A stretch of DNA of 64,000 nt from JANNSX01 sp041397825. Lineage in GTDB: Bacteria; Pseudomonadota; Alphaproteobacteria; Rhizobiales; Hyphomicrobiaceae. The stretch lies in NCBI GenBank assembly GCA_041397825.1, contig JAWKVX010000004.1:744001-808000 (forward strand), read 5' to 3'. Position 1 is the first letter of the stretch, and the number at the start of each line of letters is the position of its first letter. A program made the position numbers and the translations under genes. Shown one piece after another: positions 9,432-20,585 of the stretch. The notes below the pieces were generated by a model. The model searched no databases. It was not told the DNA's origin and saw only the letters and a list, made by a program, of their open reading frames with translations.

Positions 9432-9740
9432 ATGCGTAAGCAACTGCTCATCGGAGCAGTGGCATCGGCCATGAGTTTCGGCCAGTCACTGCCTTCAAGC
9501 GCCCAGTCGGCGCCGCAATGCGCCTCCGGATTCAAGCTCATCGAGGAATCCGGCAACCGCATCACCTGCCTCAAGAACTCGATCGTCGAATCGGCTGAAG
9601 AAGCCGAGAGGATTGCGAACGGACTCCGACGCAAGGCCAATTGCATCGGCGGCAGGGTCAGCGAGAACCAGGCCGGGATCGGCGAAGATGGCGTCGGCGC
9701 CTTCCTCGTGACGGTGCGATTCGCCTGCACGGGCAATTGA
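9432..9740 (+). CDS. small exported cysteine-containing protein
   Basis: 102 residues. A basic start (MRKQ) and hydrophobic stretch LLIGAVASAMSFGQSLPSSAQS form a signal peptide, with likely cleavage after an Ala-x-x-Ala-Gln region near residue 25. The mature part has four cysteines (PQCASG, ITCLKN, ANCIGG, FACTGN) spaced for two disulfides in the periplasm. GGGGGAATTGCTCG precedes ATG 9432. I do not recognise the family. It is divergent from the EEP gene. Confidence 0.7.
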   Translation: MRKQLLIGAVASAMSFGQSLPSSAQSAPQCASGFKLIEESGNRITCLKNSIVESAEEAERIANGLRRKANCIGGRVSENQAGIGEDGVGAFLVTVRFACTGN

Positions 9741-9829
9741 CCCGCCCGTTGGTTGACAAGCATTGACGCCTCGGGGCTTCCTGGCCGGCAGTCCGCAAGA
9801 ACCGCCGCCAGGAGCCGAGGTATAGCGTC

Positions 9830-11605
9830 ATGGCCAGCCGCCCGAGACCCGCCGCCCAGGCCGAGGAATGGTCACGACTTGGCGCCGCCGCGGCGCGCAA
9901 CGGCGAGATGCTTCTGGCCCGCGGATATTTTGCGCGCGCCATCGACGCAGACCGTCGCAATCCGAGCCACCGTTACAATCTAGGCCTGGTGCTCGAGCGC
10001 CAAGGTGCGCTGGCGGAGGCGGCGTCGCTCTATTGCGAAGCGCTTGCGGTCGCCCCGGGCGCCTTCGACTGCGCCGACAGGCTCTCCGCAATCCTGGCGC
10101 GCTACACGCTCGAGGACAATCGGCTGCTCGATCCGAACGGACTCCGCGCCGCGCTCGCCATCGACCGCATCGACCGGCAGGCTGTCGGCGAGGCCGCCCT
10201 CGCACGCCTCAAGCAGGACGGTCTTTTCGACGACGGGGACACGTTCACCTCGCTGCCCCGACGGACCGGCGACACGTTGCGCAACAGTCTCCTGCTCGCG
10301 GCGCTGGCCACCGCGCTCAACAAGGACATCACCATCGAGCACTGGCTGGTATCGCTTCGGCGGACACTGCTCCTCGAGACTCCGGCCGAACGCTTCGAGG
10401 ATCGCACACTTCAGGCCCTCGCCCTCGCCGTGGCACGGCAGTGCCTGCTGAACGAGCATGTCTGGCCCGAGAGCGAGGCGGAAACCGCGGCCATTGTCTC
10501 ACAGAAGGTCGATCCCGAGTCTCTTGTCGCCGGCGATCCCGAGATGGGCCGGCGGCTGCTGCTGGCCATGCTCTACCGGCCGCTTCAAGCCATTCTGCGG
10601 AGTGAGCTCGACGCCTCGGACTACGCCGGGATCCGGCCGAAGGCCGTTCGGACACTTGTCGTCGCGGAGCAACAGAACCGGGACATCGAGCGCGAGAGCG
10701 TCCGGCGGCTCGAGCGGATCGGTGTCATCACCGATCCGGTCGCCCGGCGCGTTCAGAGCCAGTACGAGTCGGCGCCCTATCCTCGCTGGGAGAGCTTGCG
10801 CCTGCCGAAAGCCGGTGCGATCGTTCGGGCGCTTCGACGATACCTGAAGTCCGCCGATCTCGAGCGCCTCGATCAGCCGTTCGACGTGCTGATCGCCGGC
10901 TGCGGCACTGGTCGTCAGGCCCTCCAGTCGGCGGCCGGCTACGGGGCGCAAGCGCGCGTCACAGCTATCGATCTTTCGGCAGCCAGCCTCGGCTATGCCA
11001 TGCGCCAGGCGGGCCATTTCGGCGTCACCAACATCACCTTCGCCCAGGCCGATCTGATGGCGCTCGAGCCGACCCGCCAGCAATTCGACGTCGTCGAATG
11101 CGTCGGCGTGCTGCATCATATGGCCGATCCCTGGGCGGGGCTCGACCACGTCACCAGTCTCGTGAAGCCCGGCGGACTGGCCTATCTCGGTCTCTATTCC
11201 GGGATCGCGCGTCGCCAGATCGCGGCCCTGCGGCAGGATCCGGACTATCCAGGGCCGGGTTGCAGCGACCACGCGGCCCGAATTTATCGCCAGAAGCTCA
11301 TCGATCGCACGGACGGCGATACCTTCGCCCAATCGCGGGACTTCTATTCGCTGTCCGAGTTTCGCGATCTCGCACTGCACGAGAGCGAGCAGCCCCTGCT
11401 CCTCGCGGACATTGCCCAGCACCTCGAGTCATCGGGTCTGGAATTCCTAGGCTTCACGAGCGATCCCGATGGCGAGGCCAAATTCGCCAGCGCCTACCCG
11501 GACGAACCGTTTCCGGGACGATTGCTGCAATGGATTGCACTCGAGGCCGACAATCCCCATCTCTTCGATGCGATGTATCGCTTCTGGGTGCGCAAGACCG
11601 TGTAG
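9830..11605 (+). CDS. TPR-containing SAM-dependent methyltransferase
   Basis: 591 residues. Residues about 12-85 contain tetratricopeptide-like helices (LGAAAARNGEMLLARGYFARAI, then YNLGLVLERQGALAEAASLY). The middle is helical and unassigned. Around residue 352 begins a class I methyltransferase: VLIAGCGTGRQALQS (SAM-binding motif I), VTAIDLSAASLGYAM (motif II) and VVECVGVLHHMADPWAGL. YLGLYSGIARRQIAALR and the tail match a group of TPR-methyltransferases found in rhizobia and Bradyrhizobium. The target is unknown; the TPRs suggest a protein partner. Start follows GAGG. 27 bp separate it from the P450 gene, so they may be cotranscribed. Confidence 0.84.
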   Translation: MASRPRPAAQAEEWSRLGAAAARNGEMLLARGYFARAIDADRRNPSHRYNLGLVLERQGALAEAASLYCEALAVAPGAFDCADRLSAILARYTLEDNRLLDPNGLRAALAIDRIDRQAVGEAALARLKQDGLFDDGDTFTSLPRRTGDTLRNSLLLAALATALNKDITIEHWLVSLRRTLLLETPAERFEDRTLQALALAVARQCLLNEHVWPESEAETAAIVSQKVDPESLVAGDPEMGRRLLLAMLYRPLQAILRSELDASDYAGIRPKAVRTLVVAEQQNRDIERESVRRLERIGVITDPVARRVQSQYESAPYPRWESLRLPKAGAIVRALRRYLKSADLERLDQPFDVLIAGCGTGRQALQSAAGYGAQARVTAIDLSAASLGYAMRQAGHFGVTNITFAQADLMALEPTRQQFDVVECVGVLHHMADPWAGLDHVTSLVKPGGLAYLGLYSGIARRQIAALRQDPDYPGPGCSDHAARIYRQKLIDRTDGDTFAQSRDFYSLSEFRDLALHESEQPLLLADIAQHLESSGLEFLGFTSDPDGEAKFASAYPDEPFPGRLLQWIALEADNPHLFDAMYRFWVRKTV

Positions 11606-11632
11606 GGCGTTCTGAGACACAGACTGCCAGCC

Positions 11633-13003
11633 ATGTCGATCGATGCTGTTACGGCGCTATACCCGCCCAAAGTCAGGGCTGGCCGCTATGGCGAGCGCTT
11701 TCCGCTCGTTATGCTGGATGTCATCCGCAACCCCCTCTCCTCCTGGCCGGCCGAGGTCTACGAGCAACCGATCGTCTCGCGTGTCGGCCCGCTCGGCAGC
11801 TTCACCTGGGTGATGGATCCGGGCCTCATCAAGACGGTTCTCCTCGAGGCCCAGGACCGGTTTCTGAAGACACCGATCGAGAAGCGCGTGCTCGGGCCAC
11901 TGCTCGGCAACAGTGTCTTCACGACCGACGGTGCCGACTGGCGCTGGCAACGCCAGGTCGTGGCCCCGCTGTTCCGCCATGGCGAGCTGCTGCGCTATGT
12001 GCCGGCCATGACCGCCGCCGCCGAGACGACGCTTGCCACTTGGCGCGCGCAAGGGGCCGGCGAGCGGGACATCGAGCATGACATGACGGCGACCACCTTC
12101 AAGATCATCGCTGACACACTGCTGCCCGGCGGCGACACATTCGTCGCGCGAGCCATCGAGCGCGCTCATGCCGACTACCTCATGCCGATCTCCTGGGAGA
12201 TCGCTTTCGGCATGCTCGATCTTCCTCGCTGGCTGCCGCATCCGGGGACACGGTCGATGCGGCGGTCGGAGAGGGAGCTCCGCGCGGCCGTTGCCGCCCT
12301 CATCACGGCGCGACGCCGCAACCCCGGTTTTGCCGATGATCTCTTTTCACGCTTGCTCTCGGCCCGGCATCCCGACACGGGCGCGCCTATGTCGGATGCC
12401 CAGCTCATCGACAATCTCCTGACCTTCCTCGCAGCCGGCCATGCGACGACGGCCATGGCGCTCACCTGGTCGCTCTATCTCCTCGCGAAGGCTCCGGACT
12501 GGCAGGACCGTTTGGCTTCGGAAGCCCGCGACGTGGCCGGCGAGGCGCCAATCGGAGCAGAGCACATCCAGCATCTGCCGCTGACGGAGATGGTGGTGAA
12601 GGAAGCCATGCGGCTGTACCCGCCGGCCCCGGTCGTCATGCGACAGGCCGGCGAGGACATCGAACTCGGGGGCCGTGTGCTCGGGAAGGGCAATCTGGTG
12701 CTTGTGCCGATCTATGCGCTCCACCGTCACAAGTCGCATTGGGAGGATCCGGATCGCTTTGAACCGGAACGCTTCTCGGCCGAGGCCGAGGAGACACGCG
12801 CGCGCTACATTTACATGCCGTTCGGTGCCGGCCCTCGCATCTGTGTCGGCATGGCCTTTGCTATGATCGAAGCAAAGGCGGTTTTGGCCACGCTCGTTCG
12901 CGCCATGCGGTTCACGCCGATCGACGGTTGCGATCCCGAGCCCATGTCGCGGCTGACGCTCCGGCCGATGGGTGGCATGCGGCTCGGCGTAACGCCACGC
13001 TGA
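11633..13003 (+). CDS. cytochrome P450
   Basis: A 456-residue haem monooxygenase. FLAAGHATTAMALTW is the I-helix oxygen-activating motif, EAMRLYPP the ExxR K-helix, ERFSAEAEE the meander region, and PFGAGPRICVG the haem loop with Cys404 as axial thiolate. The soluble form and length resemble class I bacterial P450s close to the CYP102/eukaryotic-like branch rather than a fusion with reductase. No ferredoxin or reductase gene is in the window, so electrons must come from elsewhere. Substrate unknown. No strong ribosome site precedes the ATG. It ends 7 bp from the convergent dioxygenase gene. Confidence 0.95.
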   Translation: MSIDAVTALYPPKVRAGRYGERFPLVMLDVIRNPLSSWPAEVYEQPIVSRVGPLGSFTWVMDPGLIKTVLLEAQDRFLKTPIEKRVLGPLLGNSVFTTDGADWRWQRQVVAPLFRHGELLRYVPAMTAAAETTLATWRAQGAGERDIEHDMTATTFKIIADTLLPGGDTFVARAIERAHADYLMPISWEIAFGMLDLPRWLPHPGTRSMRRSERELRAAVAALITARRRNPGFADDLFSRLLSARHPDTGAPMSDAQLIDNLLTFLAAGHATTAMALTWSLYLLAKAPDWQDRLASEARDVAGEAPIGAEHIQHLPLTEMVVKEAMRLYPPAPVVMRQAGEDIELGGRVLGKGNLVLVPIYALHRHKSHWEDPDRFEPERFSAEAEETRARYIYMPFGAGPRICVGMAFAMIEAKAVLATLVRAMRFTPIDGCDPEPMSRLTLRPMGGMRLGVTPR

Positions 13004-13010
13004 CACCGCA

Positions 13011-14126
13011 TCAGGCCTGCTTGTAGGCGCCGACGCCCTCTCCCAGATACTGGTTGTTCGCTTCCCGGATCTTGGCAGCATCGTCGTCATAGACGAATGG
13101 CAGGAAGGCATAGCGCTTGCCGGCCGTCACCGCAGAGACTTTGTGCAAGAGCGAACAGGAGAACACGACAGCCCCCCCGGCGGGAGCCTTGAGGCCCTTC
13201 GGTCCGTATTCCGGGAAACTCACCAATCCGCCTTCGAAGGCGCTATTGAGATTGACGGAGACGGCGAAGCGGCGATGCGCGGTTCCCTTCGTCGTATTGT
13301 CGCGATGGGCGTTGAAGTGACCACCGGTTGCGGATTCGTAGCAACTGACGATGTAGCGCTCCATGCGCGTGACGGTGAACTGATAGGCCTTCTTGATCTC
13401 CGGAACGACCCGGCGCTGGAAGCGTGCCTGGGTCTCGCGGACCAGCGCGTCGTCCTCGATGACGAAGTCGCTGCGGCGCTTGTGCCCGTGATCGTTGAGC
13501 ATCACGGTCTTGCCCCCGACGTCGCGCATGAAGCCCGACTCGGTTCCGCCGTGCGTCTCATAAAGCCCGATCAGGTGTTCGCAGAACTCGGGCTCGAAGA
13601 CGTCCGGAAGCACCAAGACCGGCGCCTGAACGTGAAAGCCCATCCGCTCGCCGAGCGGCGGCAGACCGTCAATGAGCCTGCCGATCTCGGCGATCTCCGC
13701 CCCGTCCTCGGTGAAAGGCAGGGCAGCCATGACGCGCAGAGCCGGATCGAGCAGAAACCAGAGCTGCCGGGCTTTCGATATGCCGGCCCCGGCCTCCTGC
13801 GGCAGTGTGCCATATGCCTTGCCGACCCGACCGTCGAAGTCCCAGAAGAACCGGATGCCCGGTGTCTGCTGAACCAGGCGCTTCTCGGTCTCATCCTTGG
13901 GATCGTTGCTGACGCCGAAAAAGGCGAGCTTGTCGTCGTCGAAAAGCGTGCGATGGGTCCGGAGCAGCGTCAAGGCCCGCCGGGCACGTGGATCGGCTGC
14001 CGAAACCAGAAAGCACATCAGCACATAGCGACCGCCGACCGTATCGAACTTGAAGGCCTCGCTGTTCGACGAACGCTGGACGAACCACGGCGCCGGATCA
14101 CCCGCTCGAAGGTTCACGAAGTGCAT
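13011..14126 (-). CDS. redoxin-like domain fused to 2-oxoglutarate/Fe(II) dioxygenase (P4Hc type)
   Basis: 371 residues. Residues 1 to about 160 resemble an AhpC/TSA peroxiredoxin (LRAGDPAPWFVQ, FFGVSNDPKDE, WDFDGRVGKAYG, WFLLDPALRV). The usual peroxidatic Cys is not there: the loop after the first strand reads LVSAADPRAR, so peroxidase activity is doubtful. Residues about 165-371 are a prolyl-4-hydroxylase-type domain: Fe ligands His274 and Asp276 (AHRDNT) and His328 (LLHKVS), with Lys337-Arg338 for 2-oxoglutarate. It should hydroxylate a protein or small molecule. GGGAG precedes ATG 14126; a longer frame starting at 14165 is less likely. Convergent with the P450 gene. Confidence 0.83.
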   Translation of the reverse strand: MHFVNLRAGDPAPWFVQRSSNSEAFKFDTVGGRYVLMCFLVSAADPRARRALTLLRTHRTLFDDDKLAFFGVSNDPKDETEKRLVQQTPGIRFFWDFDGRVGKAYGTLPQEAGAGISKARQLWFLLDPALRVMAALPFTEDGAEIAEIGRLIDGLPPLGERMGFHVQAPVLVLPDVFEPEFCEHLIGLYETHGGTESGFMRDVGGKTVMLNDHGHKRRSDFVIEDDALVRETQARFQRRVVPEIKKAYQFTVTRMERYIVSCYESATGGHFNAHRDNTTKGTAHRRFAVSVNLNSAFEGGLVSFPEYGPKGLKAPAGGAVVFSCSLLHKVSAVTAGKRYAFLPFVYDDDAAKIREANNQYLGEGVGAYKQA

Positions 14127-14301
14127 GGCGTCTCCCTCGTCATCGTCTTGCGCACTCGATTGCATCGCCGAATCGACTGGCGCTCCGCGACGCTCGAGGC
14201 TAGACCAGGACTGATGGATTTCAAGCGGGTAGTGGGCATCCCTATGGTTGCGGATCGCCGCCCAATCGGCCGGAGTTTACAGCTGAACCCCGGAGTGCCG
14301 A

Positions 14302-14745
14302 TCATTCAAGTTTGAATTCGTAGTGCACCACCCCATCTGTCTCCCAAGCCCCGCAGGCCCGGTACAAGGCCCGTGCCGCAACATTGCCAGTCTCGGTCTG
14401 AACCCAGACCTGGGAGCAGTCCTTGGCCCGCGCCGCGGCGACCATGGCCCCGATCAACCTCCGCCCGATCCCGCGCCGGTGGTGAGTCTGAAGGACGCTC
14501 ACCTCGTTGATCCACAGCTCGGGCGACGGCTTGTCGGGATGAACGTAGAGAACGGCGCTCGCAAAGCCGATGATCCGCTTGTCCTCGATCGCGGCCATCA
14601 GCAGATGCCGCGGGTCGCCGAGGAACTCGGCGGCTCTGACCGGTCGCAGGGGATCATCGAACACACCCTCGGGCGTATCGATCAGGAGGTCGAGATCGTC
14701 CGGGCCGAGCATACGGACCTCGACGATCTGGCTGACGTCAGGCAT
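14302..14745 (-). CDS. GNAT-family acetyltransferase
   Basis: 147 residues, one GNAT domain. [23 protein letters not shown] is the acetyl-CoA-binding strand and R/Q-x-x-G-x-G/A loop; [18 protein letters not shown] is motif B. The N-terminal part ([10 protein letters not shown], then [15 protein letters not shown]) and overall length resemble AAC(3)-I-like acetyltransferases, but antibiotic acetylation is only one option; most chromosomal relatives act on unknown amines. AGGAG lies 8 bp before the ATG. Divergent from purL. Confidence 0.85.
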   Translation of the reverse strand: MPDVSQIVEVRMLGPDDLDLLIDTPEGVFDDPLRPVRAAEFLGDPRHLLMAAIEDKRIIGFASAVLYVHPDKPSPELWINEVSVLQTHHRRGIGRRLIGAMVAAARAKDCSQVWVQTETGNVAARALYRACGAWETDGVVHYEFKLE

Positions 14746-14890
14746 CGGCGGCTCCTTTGTCGTCTGTTTCGCATGCCCACGATCGCGCTCAAGTCAAAAC
14801 GACAAATCCCACCGGCAACGCCCGATTGTCTCTGTTGGCCAGCGGCCTGCCGCATGCAACACGAGCCCCGGGGCAGCGGCATCAGCGATC

Positions 14891-14919
14891 GGGACAAGCC
14901 GTTTGCGAGCCGCTATAAG
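14891..14919 (+). promoter_or_regulatory. putative promoter of purL
   Basis: GGGACA (14891-14896) and TATAAG (14914-14919) with a 17 bp spacer, ending 39 bp before the purL ATG. The -35 match is weak (4/6), the -10 match is 5/6. Confidence 0.35.
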
Positions 14920-14958
14920 GCGGCCTTCATTCCGGACCTGACGAGAAAGCCACCCCGC

Positions 14959-17220
<2,262 letters not shown>

Positions 17221-17230
17221 TGCCGACAGC

Positions 17231-17338
17231 ATGTCCGAAGAGCCCCAAGACAAGTTGAGAACCTGTGCGGAATATGCCGATAAGGCACTCCGTTGTAGGC
17301 AGATGATCCGAATTCCGCTTGCCAACGCGCCGGTTTGA
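17231..17338 (+). CDS. possible 35-residue ORF or decayed small gene
   Basis: Starts with ATG 10 bp after purL and reads MSEEPQDKLRTCAEYADKAL before an Arg/Ile-rich tail. The opening looks like small rhizobial proteins of the type DKLRxxAEYALKALR, but it stops abruptly and no good ribosome site is visible. It may be a short real protein or the remnant of a longer one; I cannot decide. The frame that would continue into the next small gene is different. Confidence 0.3.
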   Translation: MSEEPQDKLRTCAEYADKALRCRQMIRIPLANAPV

Positions 17339-17390
17339 GTTCTTTGTTTGTTCTGGCGGCGAGATCGGACTCCGCTGGAGGTCACAGGCA

Positions 17391-17624
17391 ATGGCAATCG
17401 GCACAACTCAGCAGATTTTCGAAGAGATCAAAGCACTCGGCCTGGGGATGGATCGGATCCTCGCGCAACTTGGCGAGATCGAGCGGCGGATGCTTGCCGC
17501 CGAAGGTCATCTCTCCAGTTTCTTCATCTCGCAGAACCGCCAGAGTGCAGAATTGGAGCGGATCAACCGGCGTCTAACGGAGATCGAGGCTCGGCTCGCC
17601 ATCGCGCAACCGCCTTCGGCTTAA
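17391..17624 (+). CDS. small helical (coiled-coil) hypothetical protein
   Basis: 77 residues from ATG 17391, preceded by GGAGG with a 9 bp gap. The sequence is almost wholly helical with heptad-like spacing: IFEEIKALGLGMDRILAQLGEIERRMLAAEGHL and LERINRRLTEIEARLAIAQ. No signal peptide or membrane segment. I do not recognise a family; a short coiled-coil oligomer is the simplest reading. Confidence 0.6.
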   Translation: MAIGTTQQIFEEIKALGLGMDRILAQLGEIERRMLAAEGHLSSFFISQNRQSAELERINRRLTEIEARLAIAQPPSA

Positions 17625-17751
17625 GCACATCGCTCAGTGGGCCCGGCCAGGCTGGCGCAACCAGGCCCGTCGGCCATATTTGCTGGCCAACCCCGATCCG
17701 AATGGCGATAGTGGCCTCCGGATTGACCAGCAAGCATGGAGCTGCCAGGCG

Positions 17752-19788
17752 ATGCACTTGCCCTTCGGTCGCGCGATCTTTCACGTCCTGTTTGCGGCGG
17801 CCGTCTGCCTCGTCGCCGTCCTCGCACCACCGGCCATCGCCGAGACGCGCCGTGTCGCGCTGGTGATCGGCAACAGCGCCTACAGCAGCGTCTCCGAGCT
17901 CACCAATCCGAAGAACGACGCCGCCGCCGTCGCCGAGACACTGCGCGCCATCGGCTTCGACGAGGTTCGGGAATCGCTGGATCTCACGCAGTCGGAGTTC
18001 CGGCGTGCGCTCCGGGATTTCACGGCCCTCGCCCGAACCGCGGATGTCGCGCTCGTCTACTATGCTGGCCACGGCGTCGAGGTGGGCGGCCGTAATTTCC
18101 TGGTCCCGACCGACGCCACCCTCGCCGAGGCGACCGATACCGAATTCGAGGCCATCCCGCTCGACAATGTGCGCACCGCCGTCTCGGGTGCGCGCAATCT
18201 GAGACTCGTCATCCTCGATGCCTGCCGCAACAACCCCTTCAAGCTGGCGAGCGCCGGCGGATCGCGCGCCGTCGGCCGCGGCCTGGCGCGGGTCGAACCC
18301 GGCGCCAATGAGATCGTCGCCTACGCCGCGCGCGAGGGCACGGTTGCCAGCGACGGCGACGGAACCGTCAACAGCCCCTACGCGACCGCCTTGGTCAAAT
18401 ACATGCAGAAACCCGGCCTCGAGGTCCGGCTGATGTTCGGCAATGTACGCGACGAGGTTCTGGCTGCGACCGGCCGGACCCAGGAGCCGTTCACCTACGG
18501 CACGCTCGGCGGCCAGCCGATCTATCTCAACGCCCCTGCAGGCACCAGCGAGACGTCTCCGGTGACCCCGCCGGCGCAAGGCGACGACCTCAACAAGCGG
18601 GCTGCCGACGCCTGGATCACGGTCAAGGATACGACCAGCGTCGCCATCCTCAAAGCCTACATTGCCAAGTTTGAAGGTACGATCTTCGCCGATCTGGCAG
18701 CCGCTCGGCTGGCGGAAATCATGGCCGCCCAGCCGCCCTCGGCTCCCGAGGCCGGCTCCTTTGACGCGACGCCCGAGACGGCCGATCCGGTCGGGGAGCA
18801 GGTGGCGGTCGGTCCTATCATCGACGACAGCGAAAACGTCGCCCTTGCCCAGCCGCAGGAACTGACGATCGCGCCCAGCATCTACCCGGTCGGCAAATGG
18901 GCCGAGGGCATGGCCTTTGACGGCAAACGCATCTGGGTGGCCGAGAGCGGTCAGCGGACGGTCGGTGCCTACGATCTCGATGGCAACTTGCTGAGCCGCG
19001 TCAAGGTCGGCCGCCTGCCCGTCGAGGTCGAGAACCTTCCGAATGGTCCGGCCTACTCCCTGCAGCGTACCGACAGCACGATCTGGGTGCATCCGCGCGA
19101 CGGCGGCAAGAGCAAGCGCGTGACAGGCGTCGGCAAATGCCCGAGCGGGCTCGCCGTCGGCCGCACGGCGCTCTGGGTTCTGTCCTGGCCGGACTGCAGC
19201 TCGGCCGACAGTCTGGTTACGCGCATCGACTTGAAATCCGGCAAGAAGGCCGACAGTGCCCGTCTCGGGACTTGGGCGGAGGCGATCGCCTTCGGTCATG
19301 GCGCGGCATGGGTCGCGGAGGTCTCCGGCGGCCGCATGACCCGCGTCGATCAGAGTTCGCTCGCCTTGGAATCGATCCCGATCGATGGAGCTTCGATCTG
19401 GTCGGTCCTCGTCACGGATCGCGCCATTCTGGCGGCCGGCCGCCTCGCCGACGACAATAGCCAGGGCCTCGTCGTCGCCGTCGATCCCGACACTCGGACC
19501 GTCACGCAACGCCAGTCGTTGAGCGAGCTGGTGCTGAGGATCGCCGCGGACGACAGGCATGTCGTCGTGGTCGGATTGCAGGGCACAATCTGGGTGTTGT
19601 CGGCCGACAGCCTGGCCATCGAACGCAAGATCTCGCTCGGCATCGGCGAATACCGGCCGAGCGACGCCCTGATCATCGGCGAGCGGCTCTATGTCGTAGC
19701 TCAGCAGATGAACGGTGAGAACGGCGCTCTCCTCGCCGTCGACGGCTGGCGGCCCTCCGCCACCGCCTCCGGGGCGACGGCCGACTGA
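17752..19788 (+). CDS. exported caspase-like (peptidase C14) protein with C-terminal beta-propeller
   Basis: 678 residues. Residues 1-30 are a signal peptide (hydrophobic core FHVLFAAAVCLVAVL, then Ala-x-Ala). A caspase/metacaspase fold follows: ALVIGNSAYSSVSEL, catalytic His107 in YYAGHGVE and Cys158 in ILDACRNNPF. The NPF after the Cys is typical of bacterial caspase-like proteins. After a linker with helical AWITVKDTTSVAILKAYI, residues about 385-678 carry repeated strands (GKRIWVAESG, GRTALWVLSW, GHGAAWVAEV, TIWVLSADS), a Vgb/SMP-30-like beta-propeller. Role unknown; periplasmic proteolysis or signalling is inference. ATG 17752 was chosen for the signal peptide, with GGAG 10 bp upstream. 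Confidence 0.86.
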   Translation: MHLPFGRAIFHVLFAAAVCLVAVLAPPAIAETRRVALVIGNSAYSSVSELTNPKNDAAAVAETLRAIGFDEVRESLDLTQSEFRRALRDFTALARTADVALVYYAGHGVEVGGRNFLVPTDATLAEATDTEFEAIPLDNVRTAVSGARNLRLVILDACRNNPFKLASAGGSRAVGRGLARVEPGANEIVAYAAREGTVASDGDGTVNSPYATALVKYMQKPGLEVRLMFGNVRDEVLAATGRTQEPFTYGTLGGQPIYLNAPAGTSETSPVTPPAQGDDLNKRAADAWITVKDTTSVAILKAYIAKFEGTIFADLAAARLAEIMAAQPPSAPEAGSFDATPETADPVGEQVAVGPIIDDSENVALAQPQELTIAPSIYPVGKWAEGMAFDGKRIWVAESGQRTVGAYDLDGNLLSRVKVGRLPVEVENLPNGPAYSLQRTDSTIWVHPRDGGKSKRVTGVGKCPSGLAVGRTALWVLSWPDCSSADSLVTRIDLKSGKKADSARLGTWAEAIAFGHGAAWVAEVSGGRMTRVDQSSLALESIPIDGASIWSVLVTDRAILAAGRLADDNSQGLVVAVDPDTRTVTQRQSLSELVLRIAADDRHVVVVGLQGTIWVLSADSLAIERKISLGIGEYRPSDALIIGERLYVVAQQMNGENGALLAVDGWRPSATASGATAD

Positions 19789-19877
19789 CCGGCCGGGAGC
19801 ACCTACGGGGTATCGCCTCGCCTTGACAAGGGCGAAGCCGCGTGGGTCACTATCCGCGCCTTACGGAGTACAGTGCC

Positions 19878-20114
19878 ATGCCCATGTCCGCCGCCGAGAT
19901 CGAGCGCCTGATCAAGGCCAAGCTGCCGGACGCCGAGGTCACCATCCAGGATCTGGCCGGCGACGGCGATCACTATCAGGCCGTCGTGGTCTCACAGGCC
20001 TTCAAGGGCAAGAGCCGGGTGCAGCAGCACCAGATGGTCTACGAGGCGCTCGGCGGCCAGATGGGCGGGGCGCTGCACGCTCTGGCGCTGCAGACCTCGC
20101 CCCCGGCCGAGTAG
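19878..20114 (+). CDS. bolA: BolA family protein
   Basis: 78 residues. The BolA fold is seen in IERLIKAKLPDAEVTIQDLAGDGDHYQAVVVS and the KSRVQQHQMVYEALGG recognition helix. BolA proteins pair with CGFS monothiol glutaredoxins in [2Fe-2S] handling and iron sensing; the glutaredoxin gene is 97 bp downstream, supporting that role. Closest in form to the IbaG/YrbA type. ATG 19878 follows GGAG by about 10 bp; an in-frame start at 19842 would add 12 residues without support. Confidence 0.92.
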   Translation: MPMSAAEIERLIKAKLPDAEVTIQDLAGDGDHYQAVVVSQAFKGKSRVQQHQMVYEALGGQMGGALHALALQTSPPAE

Positions 20115-20211
20115 CACCGCCGACCCTCCCATTCCAAGCTCGTCCGAACCGCGCTATATATCGACCGGACCCAACCAGCCCGGACCTTGACCCCGGAGCC
20201 AAGGAGACCCC

Positions 20212-20553
20212 ATGAGCGACCAGGCCACATTCGACCGCATCCGGACGGAGATCGCCGGTAACGACGTCGTGCTCTTCATGAAAGGCACGAAAGCTTTCCC
20301 GCAATGCGGCTTTTCCGGCCGCGTGGCGCAGATTCTCAATCACATGGGTGTCCAGTTCCGCGACATCAACGTGCTGGAGGATCAGGCCATCCGCGAGGGG
20401 ATCAAGCAGTTCACGAACTGGCCGACGATCCCGCAACTCTACATCAAGGGAGAGTTCGTCGGCGGCTCCGACATCATCACGGAGATGTTCCAGTCGGGCG
20501 AGCTCGAGGCGCTGCTGCATGAAAAGGGCGTCGGTCACACGCACCACGCCTGA
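20212..20553 (+). CDS. grxD: monothiol glutaredoxin, Grx4 family
   Basis: 113 residues. PQCGFSGRV carries the monothiol active site Cys32-Gly-Phe-Ser; [20 protein letters not shown] is the glutathione-binding Trp-Pro-Thr/cis-Pro and GG-SD region. It binds a glutathione-ligated [2Fe-2S] cluster and delivers it to target proteins, with BolA as partner. AAGGAG lies 7 bp before the ATG. Downstream of bolA on the same strand, probably one operon. Confidence 0.95.
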   Translation: MSDQATFDRIRTEIAGNDVVLFMKGTKAFPQCGFSGRVAQILNHMGVQFRDINVLEDQAIREGIKQFTNWPTIPQLYIKGEFVGGSDIITEMFQSGELEALLHEKGVGHTHHA

Positions 20554-20585
20554 GGCCCTCGGCAATCAACGGCGGGCTCCGGTCG

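Noticed and set aside
14323..14958. Extension of purL to the first in-frame ATG
   Set aside because: The added 212 residues are opposite the GNAT gene, Pro/Arg/Leu-rich and unlike PurL. ATG 14959 matches the family start.
17563..19560. Long minus-strand frame (665 codons) opposite the caspase-like gene
   Set aside because: No motif or ribosome site; the plus strand carries a signal peptide, catalytic dyad and propeller repeats.
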